6,141 bases of DNA from Micromonosporaceae bacterium (GTDB lineage Bacteria > Actinomycetota > Actinomycetes > Mycobacteriales > Micromonosporaceae): assembly GCA_017354595.1 (NCBI GenBank), contig JAFMQQ010000206.1, forward strand, positions 1 to 6,141, in the 5' to 3' direction. The notes beneath the pieces were generated by a model. The model was not told the origin of the DNA, searched no databases, and worked only from the letters and a program-made list of their open reading frames with translations. Below, piece after piece: positions 1 through 5,447 of this stretch (within the stretch, counting starts at the first letter, position 1; each line of letters begins with the position of its first letter). The translations under genes were made by a program, and so were the position numbers.

Positions 1-2
1 CT

Positions 3-911
3 GAGGCGGAGAACCGGACCGAGCCGGTGGAAGCCGAGTGGGTCGAGGCCAGGCCGGCGAGCGGCCAACCGGTGGCCACCGGGAGTGCCGAGGCGGGGCC
101 GGTCGAGGCCAGGCGCGTTGCTGCTGGGCCTGCTGCGGCTGGCCCTGTTGCGGCTGGGCACCCGGCGGTCCGGCCCCCCGCGGCTGGGCCTGTTGCTGCT
201 GGGCCCCACACGGCCCAGCCTCCCGCGGCTGGGCCTGTTGCGGCTGGGCCGGTCGACGGTGCCCGGGTCGAGGCACCGCGGGTCGACGGTGGCCGCATCG
301 AGGCACCGCCCGTCGACGTGGAGCGGGTCAACGGTGAGCGCATCGAGACCGCGCGGATCGACAGCGATCGTATTGACGCCGGGCCGGCCCAGCTCCGCCT
401 GCTGGACATCACCGTCACGGCCGACCAGGCGTTCGCCCGCGCCATGCGCCGCAACGAGCAGCGGCAGAGCCGCCGGTCGCTGGCGCTCACCGCGCTCATC
501 GCGACCCTGCTTGTCGCCACCAGCCTCGGCGCCACGGTCGCCGAGGCACCGTGGTGGACGGCATTTGGCATGCTCGGCCTGGCCGGCGGCTTCATCGTCT
601 GGGTGGTGGTGGTCGGCAGCTTCTTCCAGCGACACGACACGCCCCCGGGGATGCTCGATCCGACCCGGTACATGTTCGGACCCGAAGCGCTGGAGTGGAG
701 CACCGACTCAACCACGACCCGCGTCAACTGGTCGGCCGTGGGCAACGTACGGGCGCTGCCGCACGGGTACGAGATCAACCGCAAGGACGGCGGCATCGCT
801 GTGGTGATCTGCCGGACCACGCTCACCGCGGAACAGGACGCCCGGCTGCGTTCCTACTTCTCCGGGATGGCGGCGATTCTGGCGGCGAAGTCCACCACCA
901 CCGGGGCGTGA
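3..911 (+). CDS. YcxB-like two-TM membrane protein with pentapeptide-repeat N-terminal tail (5' partial)
   Basis: The function is unknown; it resembles the YcxB family of small bacterial membrane proteins. The frame is open to the window edge and already in repeat register there, so the true start probably lies outside. The GTG at 27 has no Shine-Dalgarno at usual spacing. Counting from that GTG, residues 1-120 are an Ala/Pro/Gly-rich then R-[VI]-[DE]-rich tail of period five. A short family-like segment follows (LDITVTADQAFARAMRR, about 126-142), then two membrane helices (about 151-171 and 177-200). A soluble C-terminal domain (about 205-285) has the YcxB pattern: Y215-F217 with a following turn, W236 before a beta strand, and a TxxE near 266-269. 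The positive residues before helix 1 and the short inter-helix loop suggest that both ends are cytoplasmic (inference). Its last 58 bp overlap the convergent exonuclease III gene. I am fairly sure of the family from the C-terminal half; the tail matches no family I know. Confidence 0.75.
   Translation, partial: EAENRTEPVEAEWVEARPASGQPVATGSAEAGPVEARRVAAGPAAAGPVAAGHPAVRPPAAGPVAAGPHTAQPPAAGPVAAGPVDGARVEAPRVDGGRIEAPPVDVERVNGERIETARIDSDRIDAGPAQLRLLDITVTADQAFARAMRRNEQRQSRRSLALTALIATLLVATSLGATVAEAPWWTAFGMLGLAGGFIVWVVVVGSFFQRHDTPPGMLDPTRYMFGPEALEWSTDSTTTRVNWSAVGNVRALPHGYEINRKDGGIAVVICRTTLTAEQDARLRSYFSGMAAILAAKSTTTGA
15..389 (+). repeat. In-frame 15-bp tandem repeat (minisatellite), about 25 units
   Basis: Units of exactly 15 bp run without a break from 15 to about 389, all in the reading frame of the YcxB-like gene. 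There are two blocks. From about 120 to 254 the units resemble GCGGCTGGGCCTGTT, seen exactly at 180-194 and 225-239, and encode A-A-G-P-V-type pentads. From 255 the units alternate between GACGGT-type and GAGGCA-type halves, making a 30-bp higher-order unit; 255-284 and 285-314 are closely alike. This block encodes pentads such as ARVEA, PRVDG and GRIEA. Units at 15-119 and 315-389 are more diverged. There are no spacers, so this is not CRISPR. Confidence 0.9.
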
Positions 912-1681
912 TCCGACGGCGCCTTGCCCTTGCGCGCCTCCCGGTCGATGTACGCGTCGGCGGCCTGCCCGGCCAGCCCGGCTGTGGCGAAGACCAGATC
1001 GATGCGCATCCCCATGTCCTGGTGGAACATGCCGGCCCGGTAGTCCCAGTAGGTGAACGGATTGTCGCCCTTCAGCGGGCGCGGCACGATGTCGCGCAGG
1101 TCCAGCGTGAGCAGCGCGGCGACCGCCTCGCGCTCGGCCGGCGTGACATGTGTTGAGCCGACAAAGGCGGCCGGATCCCAGACGTCGCTGTCCGCCGGTG
1201 CCACGTTGAAGTCCCCGGTGACGACCAGATCGGCGTATGCGCCTGCTGATCCTGGCGTGCCCTCACCCGGCGCGCGCAGCTCATCGGCGAGCGCCTTGCG
1301 CAGCGCCGCGAGCCAGTGCAGCTTGTACCCGTAGTGCGGCGAGTCGGGAGTACGGCCGTTGGGCACGTACACCGACCAGACGCGTACGCCCCCGCACGTG
1401 GCGCCGATGGCGCGCGGCTCCGGGTCCGGGAAGCCGGGCTCCTCCGGCAGGCCACGGGTCACGTCGGCCAACCCGACCCGGGACGCGATCGCCACCCCGT
1501 TCCACCGGTTCAGCCCGTACGCCGCCACCTCGTACCCGAGCGCGGCCAGCTCCGCGACCGGGAACTCGGCGACCTTCGTCTCCTGCAGGCACAGCACATC
1601 GGGCTCGGCGCGCTGCAACCAGTCGACCAGCCGGGGCAGCCGCGCGGTGACCGAGTTGACGTTCCAGGTCGCCAGCCGCAT
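854..1681 (-). CDS. xthA: Exodeoxyribonuclease III (class II AP endonuclease, EEP superfamily)
   Basis: This enzyme cuts the DNA backbone 5' of abasic sites and has 3'-5' exonuclease and 3'-phosphatase activity, in cytoplasmic base-excision repair. The 275 residues match the usual ExoIII length. All catalytic motifs are present in order: N7 (TWNVNS), metal ligand E34 (LQETK), Y105 (SVYVPNG), D157 and N159 (GDFNV), D228 (RIDLV), and D257-H258 (SDHAPV). The ATG at 1681 is chosen because the protein begins directly with the conserved MRLATWNVNS strand. The frame is open for 47 codons upstream, but those residues are not family-like. No Shine-Dalgarno precedes the ATG; instead a TAGCTT -10 element ends seven bases before it, which predicts a leaderless mRNA. 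The gene is divergent from dxr and its 3' end overlaps the YcxB-like gene by 58 bp. I am very sure of the function. Confidence 0.95.
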   Translation of the reverse strand: MRLATWNVNSVTARLPRLVDWLQRAEPDVLCLQETKVAEFPVAELAALGYEVAAYGLNRWNGVAIASRVGLADVTRGLPEEPGFPDPEPRAIGATCGGVRVWSVYVPNGRTPDSPHYGYKLHWLAALRKALADELRAPGEGTPGSAGAYADLVVTGDFNVAPADSDVWDPAAFVGSTHVTPAEREAVAALLTLDLRDIVPRPLKGDNPFTYWDYRAGMFHQDMGMRIDLVFATAGLAGQAADAYIDREARKGKAPSDHAPVVVDFAARIAAIPEK

Positions 1682-1701
1682 GACCACTAAGCTAGCGGGT
1701 G
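1681..1701. promoter_or_regulatory. Predicted symmetric bidirectional promoter for xthA and dxr, both leaderless
   Basis: The 7-mer TAAGCTA at 1688-1694 contains a TAnnnT -10 element on each strand: TAAGCT rightward (1688-1693) and TAGCTT leftward (1694-1689). On each side exactly seven bases separate the -10 from a start codon: GTG at 1701 for dxr and ATG at 1681 for xthA. That is the geometry expected of leaderless actinobacterial transcripts, whose start lies 6-8 bases after the -10. Neither gene has a usable Shine-Dalgarno, which fits. No convincing -35 hexamer is seen at 16-19 bp on either strand; TTGAC at 1656-1660 is too far away. The call rests on pattern and spacing only. Confidence 0.6.
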
Positions 1702-2924
1702 TGCAGCCTCGCCAGATCGTCCTGCTCGGCTCGACCGGCTCGATCGGTACCCAGGCCATCGACATCGTGCTGCGCAACCCGGACCGGTTCCGGGTGGTGG
1801 CGCTGGGCGCCGGTGGGGGCAACGTGCAGCTGCTCGCGAGCCAGGCGCTGGAGCTGGGCGTCGAGGCGGTCGGCGTGGCGAAGGCCTCCGTGGCACAGGA
1901 CCTGCAGCTCGCCTTCTACGCCACCGCGCAGGCCAACGGGTACGCCACCGGCGGGTACCGGATCCCGAAGATCCTGGCCGGGCCGCAGGCGATGGCGGAG
2001 CTGGCGCAGTGGCCGTGCGACATGGTGCTCAACGGCGTCGTCGGCTCGCTGGGCCTGGCGCCGACGCTCGCCGCGCTGCGCGCCGGGCGGATCCTCGCGC
2101 TGGCGAACAAGGAGTCGCTGGTGGCCGGCGGCCCGCTGGTGCGCGCGGTGGCCGGGCCCGGGCAGATCGTGCCGGTCGACTCGGAGCACTCGGCGCTGGC
2201 GCAGTGCCTGCGCGGTGGTTCCGCCGCGGAGGTACGCCGCCTGGTGCTGACCGCCAGCGGTGGCCCGTTCCGGGGGCGGAGCCGGGCGGAGCTGGCCGCG
2301 GTGACCCCGGAGCAGGCGCTGGCCCACCCGACCTGGGACATGGGCCCGGTGGTCACGATCAACTCGGCGACCCTGGTCAACAAGGGACTGGAGGTGATCG
2401 AGGCGCACGAGCTGTTCGGCATCGGGTACCCGGAGATCGAGGTGATGGTGCACCCGCAGTCGGTGATCCACTCGATGGTCGAGTTCCGGGACGGTTCGAC
2501 CATGGCTCAGTGCAGCCCGCCGGACATGCGGATGCCGATCTCGCTGGCGCTCGGCTGGCCGGACCGGGTACCGGAGGCGGCCGCCCCGGTGGACTGGAGC
2601 CGGGCGCACACCTGGGAACTCGCCCCGCTGGACGATGGGGCCTTCCCGGCGGTACGGCTGGCGAAGCAGGCCGGTGCCACCGGCCGGTGCCGGCCGGCGA
2701 TCTACAACGCGGCCAACGAGGAGTTCGTGGCCGCCTTCACCGCCGGCCGGCTGCCATTCCTCGGCATCGTGGACTCACTCGAAAGGGTTCTGGCAGAGGC
2801 GCCGGACTTTCCGGAACCGGGTACCGTCGAGGAGGTGCTCGCCGCCGAAACCTGGGCGCGGGCACGAGCCCGCGAACTGGTGACGGCCGGTAGAGCCGCC
2901 GGCGCAGGAAAGGACAATGCCTGA
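1701..2924 (+). CDS. dxr: 1-deoxy-D-xylulose 5-phosphate reductoisomerase
   Basis: Dxr (IspC) is the second, committed enzyme of the MEP isoprenoid pathway. It converts DXP to 2-C-methyl-D-erythritol 4-phosphate with NADPH and a divalent metal, in the cytoplasm, and is the target of fosmidomycin. Seen in the 407 residues: the NADPH-binding LGSTGSIGTQAI (9-20), ALANKESLVAGG (133-144), metal ligands D160 and E162 in VDSEH and E231 in NKGLEVIEAHELF, substrate-site ASGGPF (185-190), the flexible-loop HPTWDMG (209-215, with W212 and M214), and HPQSVIHSMVEF (251-262). The C-terminal helical domain includes YNAANEEF (335-342). The start is GTG 1701, because a -10 element ends seven bases before it. 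The alternative is ATG 1680, seven codons upstream, which would overlap the xthA start and lacks a good Shine-Dalgarno. It is the first gene of the operon with the protease and ispG; its TGA directly abuts the next ATG. Confidence 0.95.
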   Translation: MQPRQIVLLGSTGSIGTQAIDIVLRNPDRFRVVALGAGGGNVQLLASQALELGVEAVGVAKASVAQDLQLAFYATAQANGYATGGYRIPKILAGPQAMAELAQWPCDMVLNGVVGSLGLAPTLAALRAGRILALANKESLVAGGPLVRAVAGPGQIVPVDSEHSALAQCLRGGSAAEVRRLVLTASGGPFRGRSRAELAAVTPEQALAHPTWDMGPVVTINSATLVNKGLEVIEAHELFGIGYPEIEVMVHPQSVIHSMVEFRDGSTMAQCSPPDMRMPISLALGWPDRVPEAAAPVDWSRAHTWELAPLDDGAFPAVRLAKQAGATGRCRPAIYNAANEEFVAAFTAGRLPFLGIVDSLERVLAEAPDFPEPGTVEEVLAAETWARARARELVTAGRAAGAGKDNA

Positions 2925-4169
2925 ATGGCCTATCTGACGGGTGTCGTACTGTTCGCGCTGGCCATCTTCATCTCGGTATGCCTGCATGAGGCTGGTCACA
3001 TGGCGACCGCGAAGGCGTTCGGCATGAAGGTCACCCGGTACTTCGCCGGGTTCGGGCCGACTCTCTTCTCGTTCCGTCGGGGCGAGACCGAGTACGGGTT
3101 GAAGGCGATCCCGCTGGGCGGCTTCGTCAAGATCGTTGGAATGACACCGCAGGACGATGACGTGGCGCCGGAGGACGAGCCGCGGGCGATGTGGCGGGCT
3201 CCACTGTGGAAGCGCACCGTCGTGATGGCGGCCGGTTCGGTCAGCCACTTCATCCTCGGTTTCGTCGTGCTGTGGCTGCTGCTGGTCGCCATCGGGCTAC
3301 CCAACCCGGATCTCGCCACCACAGCGACCAACGTCAGCGTTCAGGCATGCGTGATCCAGGCCGCCGACCGCACCACGTGCCAACCGGGCGACCCGGTATC
3401 GCCGGCCAAGAAGGCGGGACTGCAGGACCACGACAAGATCGTCGCGGTGAACGGGACCAAGGTCACCAGCTACCCGGATCTGGTGAAGGCGATCCGGGCC
3501 GCAATGCCGGGCCGCACGACGCTGACCTACGAACGCGACGGCGTACTGCACACCACGCCTGTGGACCTGGTCGCGGTGCAACGCCCGCCGATCGACAACA
3601 CCGGTGCCGAGAAGCCCGGAAACCTGGTAACCGTCGGCGCTCTCGGGGTGGGACCGTCGCTGCCGAAGGGTGCCCCGGAGACCGTGCGGTACGGCCCCAT
3701 CTCCGGCGTCGGCCAGGCCGGCTACTACACCGGCCAGATGTTCTCCCAGATTGGCGCGTCGCTGAAGAGGTTCCCGGCCCGGGTACCGGCGCTGTGGCGG
3801 GCCCTCTCCGGCCAGCCGCGCGACCCGAACGGCCCGATCAGCGTGGTCGGGGCGAGCCGCCTTGGCGGCGAGGCGGTCGAGTACGGTTCCTGGGCCACGT
3901 TCTTCACCATCCTGATCACGCTCAACTTCTTCATCGGTGTCTTCAACCTGTTGCCGCTGCTCCCGTTGGACGGCGGGCACATGGCGATCGCCTTCTTCGA
4001 GCGGATCCGCTCCTGGCTGTACCGGCGCCTGGGCCGGCGCGACCCCGGCCGGGTGAACTACCTGAAGCTGATGCCCGTCACCTACGCGGTGATCCTGATT
4101 TTCGGGGCGTTCAGCCTGTTGACCATCGCGGCCGATATCGTGAATCCGGTGACCATCTTCGGCAAGTAG
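2925..4169 (+). CDS. Site-2 intramembrane zinc metalloprotease, Rip1/RseP type (M50)
   Basis: A polytopic membrane protease that cuts substrates within the membrane. Relatives (E. coli RseP, M. tuberculosis Rip1) release sigma factors by cleaving anti-sigma factors and also handle signal-peptide remnants. The 414 residues show helix 1 (about 4-20) running into the zinc-binding HEAGH (21-25), with catalytic E22. A second helix (about 97-124) precedes one extracytoplasmic PDZ domain (about 155-220, AGLQDHDKIVAVNG). A third helix (about 325-345) ends in NLLPLLPLDGGH (341-352), giving the third zinc ligand D349, and a fourth helix spans about 384-402. A single PDZ fits the Rip1 type rather than the two-PDZ RseP. 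C142 and C152 lie just before the PDZ, probably outside the membrane. AGGAAAGGA at 2906-2914, ten bases upstream, supports ATG 2925. The start abuts the dxr stop, so translation is probably coupled. The in vivo substrate cannot be read from this window. Confidence 0.93.
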   Translation: MAYLTGVVLFALAIFISVCLHEAGHMATAKAFGMKVTRYFAGFGPTLFSFRRGETEYGLKAIPLGGFVKIVGMTPQDDDVAPEDEPRAMWRAPLWKRTVVMAAGSVSHFILGFVVLWLLLVAIGLPNPDLATTATNVSVQACVIQAADRTTCQPGDPVSPAKKAGLQDHDKIVAVNGTKVTSYPDLVKAIRAAMPGRTTLTYERDGVLHTTPVDLVAVQRPPIDNTGAEKPGNLVTVGALGVGPSLPKGAPETVRYGPISGVGQAGYYTGQMFSQIGASLKRFPARVPALWRALSGQPRDPNGPISVVGASRLGGEAVEYGSWATFFTILITLNFFIGVFNLLPLLPLDGGHMAIAFFERIRSWLYRRLGRRDPGRVNYLKLMPVTYAVILIFGAFSLLTIAADIVNPVTIFGK

Positions 4170-4184
4170 ATCTTCGGCAAGTAG
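4155..4184 (+). repeat. Exact 15-bp tandem duplication across the protease stop codon
   Basis: ATCTTCGGCAAGTAG occurs at 4155-4169 and again, unchanged, at 4170-4184. The first copy encodes the C-terminal I-F-G-K and the TAG stop of the protease. The second copy repeats the same four codons and a second in-frame TAG, and its end merges into the ispG ribosome binding site. The exact identity suggests a recent slippage duplication. Confidence 0.95.
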
Positions 4185-4189
4185 GAGGG
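4183..4189 (+). promoter_or_regulatory. Ribosome binding site fixing the GTG start of ispG
   Basis: AGGAGGG at 4183-4189 lies six bases before GTG 4196. This decides the start, since the same frame stays open for about 1,000 bases upstream inside the protease gene. Its first two bases come from the second copy of the 15-bp duplication. Confidence 0.9.
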
Positions 4190-4195
4190 CGTCCC

Positions 4196-5368
4196 GTGAC
4201 CGCGGTAAACCTTGGCATGCCGTCCGTTCCGGCCCAGCCGTTGGCGCAGCGCCGCCAGTCCCGGCAGATCATGGTGGGCAGCGTACCGGTGGGTGGTGGG
4301 GCCCCGGTCAGCGTGCAGTCGATGACCACCACGCTCACCGCGGATGTGAACGCAACGCTGCAACAGATCGCCGAACTGACCGCGGCCGGCTGCCAGATCG
4401 TACGGGTGGCCGTACCGTCCCAGGACGACGCGGAGGCGCTGCCGGCGATCGCGAAGAAGTCGCAGATCCCGGTGATCGCGGACATCCACTTCCAGCCGAA
4501 GTACGTATTCGCTGCGATCGATGCTGGCTGTGCTGCGGTGCGGGTCAACCCGGGCAACATCAAGAAGTTCGACGACAAGGTGGCCGAGATCGCCCGGGCC
4601 GCCAGCGCCGCGAGGGTACCGATCCGGATCGGCGTCAACGCCGGTTCGCTCGACCCGCGACTGCTGCAGAAGTACGGCAGGGCGACGCCGGAGGCGCTGG
4701 TCGAGTCGGCGCTGTGGGAGTGCTCGCTCTTCGAGGAGCACGGCTTCCGGGACATCAAGATCTCGGTGAAGCACAACGATCCGGTCGTCATGATCAAGGC
4801 GTACCGGCAGCTCGCCGAGGCGTGCGACTACCCGCTGCACCTCGGCGTGACCGAGGCCGGGCCGGCGTTCCAGGGCACCATCAAGTCCAGCGTCGCCTTC
4901 GGCGCGTTGCTGGCCGAGGGGATCGGCGACACGATCCGGGTCTCGCTCTCCGCGCCACCGGTCGAGGAAGTCAAGGTCGGCACCGCGATCCTGGAGGCGA
5001 TGGGGCTGCGCGAGCGCGGCCTGGAGATCGTCTCCTGCCCGTCCTGCGGCCGGGCCCAGGTCGACGTGTACACGCTGGCCGACCAGGTGACCGCGGCGCT
5101 GGAGGGTTTCCCGGTACCGCTGCGGGTCGCGGTGATGGGCTGTGTGGTGAACGGGCCGGGTGAGGCCCGCGAGGCTGATATCGGTGTGGCCAGCGGCAAC
5201 GGCAAGGGCCAGATCTTCGTCAAGGGCGAGGTCATCAAGACCGTACCCGAGCCGCAGATCGTGGAGACGCTGGTCGAGGAGGCGATCCGGCTCGCCGACT
5301 CGATGGGCGCGGAACTCCCCGACGAGATGCGCGACCTGCTTCCCGGTCCCACCGTCACTGTCCATTAA
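4196..5368 (+). CDS. ispG: 4-hydroxy-3-methylbut-2-en-1-yl diphosphate synthase (IspG/GcpE)
   Basis: IspG is the penultimate MEP-pathway enzyme. It reductively opens MEcPP to HMBPP using a [4Fe-4S] cluster and a flavodoxin or ferredoxin donor, in the cytoplasm. The 390 residues are of the usual length for the two-domain bacterial form. An N-terminal TIM-barrel (about 25-280) shows VSVQSMTTT (38-46), IADIHF (94-99), RVNPGNI (116-122), IRIGVNAGSL (143-152) and LGVTEAG (216-222). The cluster domain has C281 and C284 (CPSCGR), C316 (MGCVVNGPGE) and E323, corresponding to the three Cys and one Glu cluster ligands of the family. It lies 26 bp after the protease stop, with a strong AGGAGGG site. Being third in the operon with dxr, it is probably cotranscribed from the promoter near 1690. 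A strong hairpin follows 30 bp after the stop. I am very sure of the function. Confidence 0.96.
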   Translation: MTAVNLGMPSVPAQPLAQRRQSRQIMVGSVPVGGGAPVSVQSMTTTLTADVNATLQQIAELTAAGCQIVRVAVPSQDDAEALPAIAKKSQIPVIADIHFQPKYVFAAIDAGCAAVRVNPGNIKKFDDKVAEIARAASAARVPIRIGVNAGSLDPRLLQKYGRATPEALVESALWECSLFEEHGFRDIKISVKHNDPVVMIKAYRQLAEACDYPLHLGVTEAGPAFQGTIKSSVAFGALLAEGIGDTIRVSLSAPPVEEVKVGTAILEAMGLRERGLEIVSCPSCGRAQVDVYTLADQVTAALEGFPVPLRVAVMGCVVNGPGEAREADIGVASGNGKGQIFVKGEVIKTVPEPQIVETLVEEAIRLADSMGAELPDEMRDLLPGPTVTVH

Positions 5369-5393
5369 GGACTGTCTACAGGGGACTGTCTAC
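5369..5393 (+). repeat. Short direct repeat just after the ispG stop
   Basis: GGACTGTCTAC occurs at 5369-5379 and 5383-5393, a 14-bp period with 11 identical bases. Each copy contains the small palindrome GACTGTC. It begins directly after the ispG TAA and ends five bases before the hairpin at 5398. No function is evident. Confidence 0.85.
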
Positions 5394-5397
5394 CGAG

Positions 5398-5440
5398 GAT
5401 GCGGGGGTCGCCACCCCCCGTGCGGCGGCGACCCGGCATC
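5398..5440. terminator. Hairpin, probable bidirectional terminator between ispG and padR
   Basis: The arms are 5398-5412 and 5427-5440. GATGC pairs with GCATC (5 bp), then after a small 2x1 internal loop GGGTCGCC pairs with GGCGACCC (8 bp). The top loop is 14 bases (5413-5426). An alternative smaller fold pairs GGGGGT (5403-5408) with ACCCCC (5413-5418) around a CGCC loop. There is no T-run on either side, so this would be a U-less terminator of the kind common in high-GC actinobacteria. It sits between two convergent stop codons (5368 and 5448) and could serve both genes. Confidence 0.7.
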
Positions 5441-5447
5441 GTTGGTG

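Noticed and set aside
38..337. Cys/Trp-rich open frame (repeated C-C-G-W-type units) in another frame of the 15-bp repeat
   Set aside because: A repeat whose unit is a multiple of three is periodic and stop-free in several frames. This one has no recognisable domain; the YcxB-like frame continues into a real domain.
15..389. CRISPR-like array
   Set aside because: Units are 15 bp and contiguous with no spacers, in frame with a coding region.
85..807. Plus-strand 240-codon open frame overlapping the YcxB-like gene
   Set aside because: Arg/Ser/Pro-rich shadow in another frame; it does not show the membrane helices or the C-terminal domain.
1656..1661. TTGACG as -35 element for dxr
   Set aside because: It is 26 bp from the TAAGCT -10, beyond workable spacing, and lies in xthA codons for the conserved WNVNS motif, which explains its presence.
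1359..1679. Upstream extension of the dxr frame to 1359
   Set aside because: This part is opposite the conserved core of xthA and shows no Dxr-like sequence; the Dxr family begins close to the GSTGSIG strand.
1682..1822. 47-codon N-terminal extension of xthA
   Set aside because: It overlaps the dxr NADPH-binding region and is not family-like; ExoIII starts at the conserved MRLATWNVNS.
1692..2609. Minus-strand open frame of 305 codons opposite dxr
   Set aside because: Low-complexity Arg/His/Gln-rich translation with no domain; Dxr on the plus strand has every catalytic motif.
3191..4195. Long N-terminal extension of the ispG frame upstream of 4196
   Set aside because: It lies inside the protease gene in another frame, and a strong AGGAGGG precedes GTG 4196, after which the usual IspG N-terminus begins.
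4082..5365. Minus-strand open frame of 427 codons opposite ispG
   Set aside because: Typical antisense shadow of a GC-rich gene, rich in Arg, Asp, His and Leu without any domain. The plus strand encodes a full IspG with all cluster ligands.
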